A stretch of DNA of 64,000 nucleotides from Pseudonocardia cypriaca (lineage in GTDB: Bacteria > Actinomycetota > Actinomycetes > Mycobacteriales > Pseudonocardiaceae). The notes under the pieces were generated by a model that saw nothing but the letters and a program-made list of their open reading frames with translations, searched no databases and was not told the DNA's origin. The DNA lies in NCBI RefSeq assembly GCF_006717045.1, contig NZ_VFPH01000002.1, positions 2,108,001 through 2,172,000 on the forward strand, given 5' to 3'. This document shows positions 33,020 through 40,914 of the stretch, one piece after another. Each line of letters starts with the position of its first letter. The stretch's first letter is position 1. A program made the translations under genes and the position numbers.

Positions 33020-33364
33020 TCAGCCCGGCAGGTACCCGGCGAGGGTGCTGCGGCTGCACTGCAGCTCCCCGATCCGGGCATCCATCTGCGCGAGCTCGCG
33101 TCGGATCGTGCGCACCAGGTCGGGGCACAGATCCATCTCGATCGGGTCGCCACCGACGACGCAGGGCAGGACGTCGCGGATCACGTCGGTGGACAGGCCG
33201 GCGGCGAGCAGGGCGCGGATCCGGGCCACCGTGCGCACCGAGTCGGGCGGGTAGCGCCGATAGCCGTGCACGTCACGCTCCGCGAACAGCAGGCCTTGCT
33301 GCTCGTAGTACCGGAGCGACCGCTGGCTCACCCCTGTCCGCTTCGCGAGCTCGCCGATCAGCAC
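33020..33364 (-). CDS. MerR-family transcriptional regulator
   Basis: A 114-residue regulator with the MerR helix-turn-helix at the N-terminus (IGELAKRTGVSQRSLRYYEQ, then GLLFAERDVHGYRRYPPDSV) and a short coiled-coil dimer helix (LVRTIRRELAQMDARIGELQ). Cysteines are few and not arranged as a mercury-type site, so the effector is probably not a metal. The GTG at 33362-33364 is the usual MerR start; the upstream 14 codons are not family-like. It is divergent from an alpha/beta hydrolase across 58 bases that hold a concentric double dyad. Confidence 0.88.
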   Translation of the reverse strand: MLIGELAKRTGVSQRSLRYYEQQGLLFAERDVHGYRRYPPDSVRTVARIRALLAAGLSTDVIRDVLPCVVGGDPIEMDLCPDLVRTIRRELAQMDARIGELQCSRSTLAGYLPG

Positions 33365-33383
33365 GTGATCTCTCCCACCCCGG

Positions 33384-33414
33384 GTTGGCCCTGACACTGG
33401 TGTCAAACGCCAAC
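33384..33414. promoter_or_regulatory. Nested dyads in MerR/hydrolase divergent promoter
   Basis: The perfect dyad TGACAC-TG-GTGTCA (33392-33405) is nested in GTTGGC (33384-33389) and GCCAAC (33409-33414), sharing nearly the same centre. On the minus strand the dyad reads TTGACACCAGTGTCA, so it contains a good -35 for the MerR gene. MerR proteins bind such dyads between -35 and -10. Binding here is inferred. Confidence 0.6.
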
Positions 33415-33422
33415 CTCAGGGC

Positions 33423-34196
33423 ATGGCCGAACATTTCGCGCACGTCGTCATGGGCTCCGGCCCGGGGATCCTGCTCGCCCACGGCGGGGGCGGCAGCATC
33501 GCGGGCAACTACGGCCCGATCCTCGACGACCTCGCCACGACCCACACCGTGATCGGGCCGGACTACCCGGGTTCCGGCGACACGCCACGCAGCCCGGAGC
33601 CGCTCGTCCTCGACGACGTGGCCGACGCGCTCGTCCGCACCGCGGTCGACGCCGGGGTCGACCGCTTCACGGTGCTGGGCTACTCGCTCGGCACGGCCGT
33701 CGCGGTGCGGATCGCGGTGCGGTACCCGGAGCGGGTCACCGGGCTCGTGCTCACGGCCGGCTTCACGTACCCGGACAACCGGATGCGGCTCGCGGTGCAG
33801 GTCTGGCGGGACCTGCTCGCCGCGGGCGACCGGACGCTCCTCGCTCGCTACCTCACCCTGCTCGGCACCGGCGCCACCCACCTGAACGGGCTCTCGCCCG
33901 CCGACCTCGAGGCCGGCGTCGCCGCGCTCGCCGGCTTCATCCCCGAGGGCAGCCCCGAACACGTCGGCCTCGTGGCGGGCGTCGACACCCGGGCCGACCT
34001 GCCGAAGGTCACCGCACCCACCCTCGTCGTCGCCACCACCGAGGACGCCCTCGCCACGCCGGAGCACTCCCGGCAGCTCGCCGCGGGCATCCCGGATGCC
34101 GAGATCGTCGAGATCGCTGCCGGGCACGGCATCGCGACGGAGGCCCGCGACGAGTGGCTCGCCGCGATCCGCACGCTCCTCGCACGGGTGGGATGA
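33423..34196 (+). CDS. Alpha/beta hydrolase
   Basis: A 257-residue serine hydrolase. The nucleophile Ser88 is in VLGYSLGTAVA, the oxyanion loop is AHGGGGSIAGN, and the catalytic histidine is in AAGHGIATEARDE near residue 237. The overall length and cap are those of small esterase/lactonase-type hydrolases. It begins nine bases after the nested dyad and is the probable target of the divergent MerR regulator. An F420-type oxidoreductase follows three bases later, so the two are likely one operon. Substrate unknown. Confidence 0.85.
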   Translation: MAEHFAHVVMGSGPGILLAHGGGGSIAGNYGPILDDLATTHTVIGPDYPGSGDTPRSPEPLVLDDVADALVRTAVDAGVDRFTVLGYSLGTAVAVRIAVRYPERVTGLVLTAGFTYPDNRMRLAVQVWRDLLAAGDRTLLARYLTLLGTGATHLNGLSPADLEAGVAALAGFIPEGSPEHVGLVAGVDTRADLPKVTAPTLVVATTEDALATPEHSRQLAAGIPDAEIVEIAAGHGIATEARDEWLAAIRTLLARVG

Positions 34197-34199
34197 GCC

Positions 34200-35009
34200 G
34201 TGGACCTCGAAGTGGTGCTCCCAGACGAGTCGACCGACATCGCGCCCGGCACGTTCGTGGAGCTCGCGCAGGCAGCGGAACGACTGGGCTACCGCACCCT
34301 CTACCTGCCCGACCACCTCCTCCCGCCCGCGCCGTACGGCGCCACGTACGGCGGGGTGTACGAGCCGCTGGTGACGCTCGCCCACATCGCGGCCCGCACG
34401 TCCACCATCCGGCTCGGCACGTCCGTGCTGGTGCTGCCGATGCGCAACCCGTTCGTCGTGGCGAAGCAGGTGGCCACGCTCGACCAGCTCTCCGCCGGCC
34501 GGACGGTGCTCGGGGTGGGAGTCGGTTGGGATCCGGTCGAGTTCGCCGCCGTGGGCGCCGACTTCGCCACCAGGGGCGCCCGCACCGACGAGGACATCGC
34601 CCTGCTGCGCCACCTGTTCCGCGGCGGGGGCGCGTTCCACGGCCGGTTCCACCACGTCGAGCGGGGCGTGTTCGCGCCGGTGCCCGCGCAGCCCGTGCCG
34701 ATCATGGTCGGCGGCACGAGCGGGGCAGCGCTGCGCCGGGCCGCGGCGCTCGCGGACGAGTGGCAGGGCGTCGCCGTCGACGCGGCCGCGTTCGCGCGCT
34801 GCGCGGCACGACTGCGCGAGCTGTCCGAGCGCACGCCCCGGCTGGGCACCCGCCTGGCCTGGAGCGGCGGTCCCGACGACCTGAAGCGCACCGTCGAGGA
34901 AGCCCATGCCCTTGCTGCGGCCGGCGCCGACGCCGTGGCCGTCTGGTTCGGCGCCGCCGATGGTGCCGCTGACCGGATGGCGGAGTTCGCCGCCGCGTTC
35001 CGATCCTGA
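34200..35009 (+). CDS. LLM-class (F420-dependent) oxidoreductase
   Basis: A 269-residue luciferase-like monooxygenase-fold protein. Typical features are LVTLAHIAARTSTIRLGTSV, VLPMRNPFVVAKQVATLDQL, SAGRTVLGVGVGWDPVEFAA and VPIMVGGTSGAALRRAA. In actinobacteria this subgroup usually uses the deazaflavin F420 rather than FMN; that cofactor is assumed from the family. The GTG at 34200 lies three bases after the hydrolase stop. It converges on the protein kinase gene, with four bases between the stops. Confidence 0.87.
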   Translation: MDLEVVLPDESTDIAPGTFVELAQAAERLGYRTLYLPDHLLPPAPYGATYGGVYEPLVTLAHIAARTSTIRLGTSVLVLPMRNPFVVAKQVATLDQLSAGRTVLGVGVGWDPVEFAAVGADFATRGARTDEDIALLRHLFRGGGAFHGRFHHVERGVFAPVPAQPVPIMVGGTSGAALRRAAALADEWQGVAVDAAAFARCAARLRELSERTPRLGTRLAWSGGPDDLKRTVEEAHALAAAGADAVAVWFGAADGAADRMAEFAAAFRS

Positions 35010-35013
35010 GGTC

Positions 35014-36897
35014 TCAGCTGGGCGGCGGCAGGCGGCTCGCCGCCGCCGTTGCGAGGTTGGTGGCGATCCGGCAGAGCTGGTCGCCGGGTTCGGAGCCCCA
35101 GTAGGTCACCCAGACGGCCTCGACCCGGTCGGTGCCCCGTGCCGTGTAGGAGCGCTGCACGAACTGCACCCAGCAGTTCCCCTCCCGCGCGAGCACCGCG
35201 CCGGGGTGGCCGGCGAAATCGGCGGCGGTGCCGTCCTCGTTGCCGAGCGGATAGCCGCGGTAGTACGTCACCACGACGCTGTCGCCGAGCCCGTAGGAGT
35301 TCCAGTTGCAGCCCCAGTCGCCGAAATGCGGCTGCGGCGGCGTGGTGTCGATCATGGCGGTGGCGATGTCCTCCGCCGTCAGCAGGCTGCAGGCGGGGAT
35401 GCCGGCCAGCGGGCTGGTGGCGGTGAGCGGCTGTCGCTCGCCGATGCCCGTGGTCAGCAGCCGGGAGAGCGCGGCGACGCGCCCGGCCGTGGCGATCGCG
35501 CAGAGATCCGTGGTGCCCGACGGGTCCTCGTACCTCACGGCGGACACCAGCACGGCGTTCCCGTCGCCCAGCAGGATCCGCTGCTCGCAGAAGTTCTCAC
35601 CGGGCGGGTAGCGCACGATGGGGTAACCCGACTCCTCCCAGCGGGTCCCGCCGGCGATCTGCTTCGTCTCGAGCTGGTTCTCGAACGCGACCGTGAGCCC
35701 GACCGCGCCGCCGTCGGGTCGCGCGATGTCGGCACGGCATCCGGCGAACAGGACGTTGTCCGGGTCGAGCGACGGGGACCCGAAGCCCTTCACCGACTCC
35801 AAGTCCAGCAGCGAGCACGGGTCCGCCGTGTCCGGGTTCGCGATGATCGCGGTGGCGGGCGCCGTCGTCGGAGCCGCGGCGGGCGGGTCGGCCGGGCCTG
35901 CGCCGGGCCGGGAGACGGCGACGGCCACGACCACACCGGCGACCACGACGAGCGCGGCGGCCACCGCGGCCGCGACCCGCGGGCCGCGACGCGGCCGCTT
36001 CACGGCGGGCGCGGCGTCGAGCCCGGCGGGGGGCGGACCGGCCTGGGCCCTGCCGTCCGCGATCGCCCGGAGGGCGGTGTGGGCCTGGGTCGCGGTCGGC
36101 CGGGCCGCGGGATCGTCGGCCGTGAGGTGGCGCAGCACCTCGGCGAGCGGCCCGGCCTTCTGCGGAAGGGGCGCACCGCCGCGGCCGATCCGGGCCAGCA
36201 GCGCGAGGACGTTGCCGGTGTCCGTGCCGAACGGTGGGCGCCCCTCGACGGCGGCGTACAGGGTGGCGCCGAGCGAGTAGACGTCGCTGCGGGCGTCGGT
36301 GCCCTCCCCGCGCGCGGTCTCGGGCGCGAAGTACGCCGGGGTGCCGGTGAGCACGTGGGTGGCCGTGATCGCGGGGGCCGCCGCGGTGTGGGCGATGCCG
36401 AAGTCGGTGAGCTTGACGACCGGGCCAGCGGCCGATGGGCGGGAGAGCAGCACGTTGTCCGGCTTGACGTCCCGGTGCACGATGCCGGCGGCGTGGGCGG
36501 CGGCCAGTGCGGCGGCCACGTCCGCCCCGATGCCGGCGACCTCGATCGGCGGGAGCGTGCCGCGTTCGGCGAGCACGCTGCCGAGGCTGCGGGAAGGCAG
36601 GAACTCCAGCACCAGCCAGGGTTCGCCGTCCTCGAGGACCACGTCGAAGATCGAGACGATGTGGGGGTGGTGCAGCGCGGCGGCGATCCGCGCCTCGCGC
36701 ATGATCCGCTCGCGGGCGAGCGCGATGTCGGAGGCCGGCTGGTCGGCCAGGCGCACCTGTTTGAGCGCCACCTCGCGGCCCAGCAGCTCGTCGCCCGCCC
36801 GCCACACGGCACCCATGCCACCGGTCCCGACGAGCTCGCGCAGCCGGTAGCGGCCCGCGACGACGGCGACCGGAGCGCCGTCCGGGATCCCGGTCAT
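35014..36897 (-). CDS. Membrane serine/threonine protein kinase (PknB type)
   Basis: A 627-residue receptor-like kinase. The Hanks kinase domain (about residues 13-275) has LVGTGGMGAVWRA, the lysine in EVALKQV, the catalytic loop GIVHRDVKPDNVLL (about 139-151), LTDFGIAH and the TGTPAYFAPE activation segment. A single helix near residues 310-332 follows an Arg-rich stretch. The remaining 290 extracellular residues hold paired cysteine-containing repeats (ADPCSLLDLESV and IPACSLLTAEDI), like DUF3558-type domains. The ATG at 36897 is preferred to a GTG six bases upstream. It is last in a run with FHA and MoxR-VWA genes. Confidence 0.93.
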   Translation of the reverse strand: MTGIPDGAPVAVVAGRYRLRELVGTGGMGAVWRAGDELLGREVALKQVRLADQPASDIALARERIMREARIAAALHHPHIVSIFDVVLEDGEPWLVLEFLPSRSLGSVLAERGTLPPIEVAGIGADVAAALAAAHAAGIVHRDVKPDNVLLSRPSAAGPVVKLTDFGIAHTAAAPAITATHVLTGTPAYFAPETARGEGTDARSDVYSLGATLYAAVEGRPPFGTDTGNVLALLARIGRGGAPLPQKAGPLAEVLRHLTADDPAARPTATQAHTALRAIADGRAQAGPPPAGLDAAPAVKRPRRGPRVAAAVAAALVVVAGVVVAVAVSRPGAGPADPPAAAPTTAPATAIIANPDTADPCSLLDLESVKGFGSPSLDPDNVLFAGCRADIARPDGGAVGLTVAFENQLETKQIAGGTRWEESGYPIVRYPPGENFCEQRILLGDGNAVLVSAVRYEDPSGTTDLCAIATAGRVAALSRLLTTGIGERQPLTATSPLAGIPACSLLTAEDIATAMIDTTPPQPHFGDWGCNWNSYGLGDSVVVTYYRGYPLGNEDGTAADFAGHPGAVLAREGNCWVQFVQRSYTARGTDRVEAVWVTYWGSEPGDQLCRIATNLATAAASRLPPPS

Positions 36898-36937
36898 CCT
36901 CACTCCCCCCAAGGCGTGACCGCCGGAGGATAGAGCA

Positions 36938-36952
36938 GGGCACCCGGTGCCC
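36938..36952. terminator. Short perfect hairpin between FHA and kinase genes
   Basis: GGGCACC-C-GGTGCCC lies in the 72-bp gap between the FHA gene stop and the kinase start. It may be a weak terminator or attenuator that lowers kinase expression. There is no U-tract, so this is a tentative call. Confidence 0.3.
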
Positions 36953-36969
36953 TCGCATGATCGCGGCGA

Positions 36970-37773
36970 TCAGCCCGGGGTTTCCAGGCGGCGCAGGTCC
37001 GGCGGCACCAGCGTGGTGGAACGCACGAGCTCGGTGAGCAGGTTGTGGTTGAGCGCGTTGCCGACCGGACCGGCCACCTCCTCCCTCGTGAGGCCCGGCA
37101 CCCCGCCACGCGACAGCCGGGCGCGCACCCGTCCCACCAGGTGCTCCACCCGCTTCGCCGACCACTGCGACGCGGGCGGCTGCAGCTCGCCGATCTGCTC
37201 GGCCGCCTGCCGCCACGTCAGCGGCTGCGGGTTCGGCTCGTGCAGCAGGTAGTGCTGGCCGAGCACGACCAGCGCGAGCTTCTCGTCGGCCGACAGCGGC
37301 CACGTGGACGGGGCGATCGTCGCCCTCGCGTGATCGGCGGCACGACGGTCGCCGGCCAGGCCGACGACGTAGACCTCGAGCAGGTGCTCGCGCGAGCCGG
37401 GCAGGAACACCGGCGTGTACCCGTCGGCGAGCGGTAGCGGTTCCTCCGCCGGGAACAGCCTGCGCTCGGGCAGCCGGATCGGGGCGCGTCCGAGGTTGTG
37501 CAGCCACCAGCGCTCGCCGTCGCAGCGCAGCTCGCCGTGCCGGCGGCTCACCCGGCGGTCGTCCGCGCCGATGCACACGTGCACCTCGTCGACGTTGCGT
37601 CCGAACAGCACGCTGCGGCCCGGCTTCGGCCCCACCGTGATGCCGCCGTCCACCGACTTCGCGACCAACGTCCCGGACGTCGTCGACCAGCCGCCGCGGG
37701 CCAGGCTGCCCACCGCCGGTGGCAACGGCTCGGCCCACGACCGGTCGATCGCGCCAACGCTCCCCTGCACCAC
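36970..37773 (-). CDS. FHA-domain protein with C-terminal helical region
   Basis: A 267-residue cytosolic protein. A forkhead-associated domain sits at about residues 45-125: VLFGRNVDEVHVCIGADDRR, then VSRRHGELRCDGERWWLHNL, with the Gly-Arg and Ser-Arg-x-His residues that bind phosphothreonine. The C-terminal 110 residues are helical (ADEKLALVVLGQHYLLHEPN, then QWSAKRVEHLVGRVRARLS) and resemble a winged-helix, possibly DNA-binding. The start is one of two GTGs at 37768-37773. It lies between the MoxR-VWA gene and the kinase, so it is a natural phospho-reader for that kinase. Confidence 0.85.
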   Translation of the reverse strand: MVQGSVGAIDRSWAEPLPPAVGSLARGGWSTTSGTLVAKSVDGGITVGPKPGRSVLFGRNVDEVHVCIGADDRRVSRRHGELRCDGERWWLHNLGRAPIRLPERRLFPAEEPLPLADGYTPVFLPGSREHLLEVYVVGLAGDRRAADHARATIAPSTWPLSADEKLALVVLGQHYLLHEPNPQPLTWRQAAEQIGELQPPASQWSAKRVEHLVGRVRARLSRGGVPGLTREEVAGPVGNALNHNLLTELVRSTTLVPPDLRRLETPG

Positions 37774-37807
37774 GACGTCACGATATGTCCCGCCACCGAC
37801 GGCGCTC

Positions 37808-39658
37808 CTACCCGAGCACGCGGGTGAGTGCGGGACCCACCTCGGCGAGCCGGCGCACGGTCTGCGCCCGCCCTCCCCGCCGCGCGGCGAGCGCTGCCGC
37901 GGCGGCCTCGGCGTCCGCTCCCCCGAGCGGGACGAGCACCTGCAGCCGGTCGATACCGCCCAGCGCCGTGGCGGGGTCGTCGCCCGCCGTGTGGATGCAG
38001 TCCGACAGCAGGACGACGAGCCGCTCGTCGGCGACGGCCCCCGCGAGCTGCCCCGCGGCCTCGCGCAGCCCGGCGGCGAGGTCGGTGGTGCCGTGGCCGC
38101 GCAGCGCGACGAGCTCGGACAGCAGCTCCTCGGGTGGGCGCCGCACGCCTTGGGCCTGCAGCAGGCGTACCCCGGTTCCGAACGCGACCACGGCCGGGAC
38201 GAGCGCGTCCCCGGCTGCCAGCACCACCCCGGCGGCCGCCACGGCGGCGAGGGCGACGGCCTGCCCCTGCATCGACCCGGACACGTCCACGACGAGGGCG
38301 ACTGCTCGTCGCGACGCCGTCCAGTGGCGCGTGACGACGTCCGCGGGCCCGGGACGGCGGGTCGGACCCGGTTCCCAGGCGTCGAGGGTGCGGTCGAGGT
38401 CGAGGTCCCCGTCGCCACGGGGTGCCGGGGCGAGCCGCCGGGTACCGCGGGCCCTGGCCGGGCCGACGCGCCCCAGTCGCAGGAACACCCGCCCGGCGAG
38501 CTGCCGGGCGGCGGCGCGCAGCCCCTCGTCGGTGGCTACCGCGAGGTCGGCGAGCAGGGCGGCCCCGGCCTCGGGGTCCCGGGCCAGCAGCGCGTCGAAC
38601 GCGGCGGCGTCGAGCGCACCCACCCCCGGCGACACGTCGGCGAACGCGGCGTGCTGCGCCGCGAGCTGGGCGCGGCCGTGGGTGCGCCCGGCGCGGTCAC
38701 GCCCGGGGCGGGACCGCGGCCGGAAGCCCGCCGCCGGATCCGGCGGCGGGCCGTCACCTTTTCCCGGGCCGTCCGGCGCCTCTTCGGCGGGCCACAGCGC
38801 ATCGAGCAGCTCGTCGATCACCGACTCAGGGGTGCGGTCCACCCCGTCGGCGATCCGGATCCGGCCGGACAGGGCCGCATACGCCGCATCGCGGCCGGTC
38901 TCGCGCTCTGGCTCGGCCTCGCCGCGCAGCTCCGCGAGCCCGGTGAGCACGAGCGCCATGTCGATCGCGCCGCGCACCGAGGAGCCCATCCGCACGTCGC
39001 GGTGGGTCCGCGTGGCCCGCACCATGCCGACCGCCAGCTCCACGACCTCGCCGTTCAGCCCCGTCACGGCGTTGGTGATCGCCCGCTCGGCCGGCTCGTC
39101 CTGGTAACCGAGGACGACCCGGCACATCCGGTCGGCGATCGCCTGGCTCACGCGCGCCGTGCCGACCGCGTCGAACGGGTTCATCGCGGCGATGAGGCGG
39201 AACTCGGGCCCCGCCCGAACCGGGCCGAGCCTCGGCACCGCGATCTCGCCCTCGGCGAGCACGGTGATCAGGACGTTGAGCGTCTCCTCCGGGACGCGGT
39301 TGAGCTCCTCGAGGTAGAGCAGACCGCCCTCACGCATGGCCGTGAGCAGCGGGCCGTCCACGAAGCTCGCCGGGTGGTAGCCCTCGGCAAGCACCTGCGC
39401 CGGGTCGAACTGCCCGACCAGCCGGGCGGGCGTCAGCTCGGCGTTGCCCTCGACGAACACGACCGCCCGCCCGTTCTGCCGGGCGATCGAGCGCAGCAAC
39501 GTCGACTTGCCGGTGCCGGGCGGGCCCTCGATGACGACGTGCCGGCCCGTCGCGAGCGCGACCGTGAGGACCTCGCGCTCGCGACGGAGACCGACGACCG
39601 GCGTTCCCGTGCCGTTCGTTCGTTCCGGCGAGCTCCGCTCAGTAGATGATGACGCCAC
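37808..39658 (-). CDS. MoxR-type AAA ATPase fused to a VWA domain
   Basis: A 616-residue fusion. The N-terminal AAA+ domain has Walker A GPPGTGKS at residues 45-52, Walker B LLYLEELNRVPEE and sensor region RLIAAMNPFDAVGTARVS. A Pro/Gly/Arg-rich linker follows (about 285-325). The C-terminal von Willebrand A domain has the MIDAS motif VDVSGSMQG (about 455-463) and a later LLSDCIHTAGDDP. The layout resembles magnesium-chelatase D/I subunits and MoxR-VWA chaperones that insert metals or remodel complexes. The GTG at 39656-39658 lies within the end of the alcohol dehydrogenase gene, suggesting coupling. FHA and kinase genes follow. Confidence 0.9.
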   Translation of the reverse strand: MASSSTERSSPERTNGTGTPVVGLRREREVLTVALATGRHVVIEGPPGTGKSTLLRSIARQNGRAVVFVEGNAELTPARLVGQFDPAQVLAEGYHPASFVDGPLLTAMREGGLLYLEELNRVPEETLNVLITVLAEGEIAVPRLGPVRAGPEFRLIAAMNPFDAVGTARVSQAIADRMCRVVLGYQDEPAERAITNAVTGLNGEVVELAVGMVRATRTHRDVRMGSSVRGAIDMALVLTGLAELRGEAEPERETGRDAAYAALSGRIRIADGVDRTPESVIDELLDALWPAEEAPDGPGKGDGPPPDPAAGFRPRSRPGRDRAGRTHGRAQLAAQHAAFADVSPGVGALDAAAFDALLARDPEAGAALLADLAVATDEGLRAAARQLAGRVFLRLGRVGPARARGTRRLAPAPRGDGDLDLDRTLDAWEPGPTRRPGPADVVTRHWTASRRAVALVVDVSGSMQGQAVALAAVAAAGVVLAAGDALVPAVVAFGTGVRLLQAQGVRRPPEELLSELVALRGHGTTDLAAGLREAAGQLAGAVADERLVVLLSDCIHTAGDDPATALGGIDRLQVLVPLGGADAEAAAAALAARRGGRAQTVRRLAEVGPALTRVLG

Positions 39659-40760
39659 GGATGTTCTTGCCGTCGTGCATGTCCTGGTAGCCCTGCCCGA
39701 TCTCGTCCAGCGAGTAGGTCTTCGTGACCAGCTCGTCCAGCTTGAGCACGCCCTCGCGGTAGAGCTGCAGCTGCCGCAGGATGTCCCAGTTCGGGTTGGA
39801 CGCGCCGAACATCGCGCCCTGCAGGCGCTTCTGGAAGAGCGTCAGCTCCGAGATCGCGATGGGCAGCCCGACCTCGCTGATGTCACCGAGTCCGGTCACC
39901 ACACACGTCCCCGCCTTCCGGATAGCCCCGAAGGCCTGCGCGACGTGTTCGGGCTTCGTGACGCCGACGGTGACGATCGCGGAGTCGGCGCCCTGCCCGT
40001 TGGTGAACTGCTTGGCCAGCTCGGTGGCCTCGTCCATGTTCTCGACCGCGTGCGTGGCACCCAGCTCCTGCGCCTTCTCCCGCTTGAAGGCCACCGGGTC
40101 CACCGCGATCACGTTGGACGCCCCGGCGTGCGCGGCGCCCTGGACCGCGTTGATGCCGATGCCGCCGATACCCATGACGATCACGGTGTGGCCGGGCTGG
40201 ACCTGCGCGGAGTTGACCGCCGAGCCCCAGCCGGTGCCCACGCCGCACCCGACCAGGCACGCCTTGTCCAGTGGGATGTCGTCGGGCACCTTGACCGCGG
40301 AGTCGGCGGACACCGTGGTGGTCTGCAGGAACGTCGAGATCCCGCACATCTGGCCGACGGGCTGGCCACCGTCGGCCAGCTTCAGCCGGTAGTCGGTGGG
40401 GTCGCCCCACCGGGAGCCGGCGAGCAGGCCCGCGCCCAGGTCGCACAGGTTCTGCATGCCCGAGGCGCACCAGCGGCAGTGCCCGCAGGCCGGCAGGAAC
40501 GAGAAGACGACGTGGTCGCCCTCCTTCAGGCCCTTGGTGTTCACCCCGGCCTTGGTGACGATGCCGGCCCCTTCGTGGCCGCCTGCGAAGGGGTAGACGC
40601 CGACCGGGATGTCGCCGGTGGCGACGTGGTCGTCGGAGTGGCACAGGCCCGACGCCACCATCTGGACCTGGACCTCGTTCTCACGGGGGTCGTCTACCTC
40701 GAGGTCGACGACCTCGTACTTGCCCGGTGCCTGCCGGACGATGGCGCCACGGGTCTGCAT
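39639..40760 (-). CDS. NDMA-dependent zinc alcohol dehydrogenase
   Basis: A 373-residue medium-chain dehydrogenase. The catalytic zinc site begins with Cys40 in SGLCHSDDH and His62-Glu63. The structural zinc cysteines are 92, 95, 98 and 106 (ACGHCRWCAS...NLC). The nucleotide motif is VMGIGGIGINAVQ. The sequence (QTRGAIVRQAPGKYEVVDLE) follows the NDMA-dependent, mycofactocin-associated alcohol dehydrogenases of actinobacteria, in which NAD(H) stays bound. Mycofactocin genes are not in the window, so the cofactor partner is inferred. It is divergent from the benzoate-CoA ligase, and its 3' end overlaps the MoxR-VWA start by 20 bases. Confidence 0.9.
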   Translation of the reverse strand: MQTRGAIVRQAPGKYEVVDLEVDDPRENEVQVQMVASGLCHSDDHVATGDIPVGVYPFAGGHEGAGIVTKAGVNTKGLKEGDHVVFSFLPACGHCRWCASGMQNLCDLGAGLLAGSRWGDPTDYRLKLADGGQPVGQMCGISTFLQTTTVSADSAVKVPDDIPLDKACLVGCGVGTGWGSAVNSAQVQPGHTVIVMGIGGIGINAVQGAAHAGASNVIAVDPVAFKREKAQELGATHAVENMDEATELAKQFTNGQGADSAIVTVGVTKPEHVAQAFGAIRKAGTCVVTGLGDISEVGLPIAISELTLFQKRLQGAMFGASNPNWDILRQLQLYREGVLKLDELVTKTYSLDEIGQGYQDMHDGKNIRGVIIY

Positions 40761-40841
40761 CGCTGATCTCCTTTGACGAGCGGCCGGACGTCGTTCATAG
40801 CAGCGCGCGCATGGATGTGGAAAGCACGGCTAACGGGAAAC

Positions 40842-40881
40842 TTCTACGGATCGTTGACGGAGCGTGAGCAACCAGTAGAGT
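40842..40881 (+). promoter_or_regulatory. Promoter/operator of benzoate-CoA ligase (box site 1)
   Basis: TTCTAC (40842-40847), then six bases, a -35-like TTGACG (40854-40859), a 16-base spacer and a -10-like TAGAGT (40876-40881). The TTCTAC and GTAGAG (40875-40880) form an inverted pair. The same elements with the same spacing occur before boxC (42591-42630), so a shared regulator is likely. Confidence 0.65.
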
Positions 40882-40914
40882 TCTGGCCCACCCGTTCGGA
40901 CCGGAGCCGCTCCC

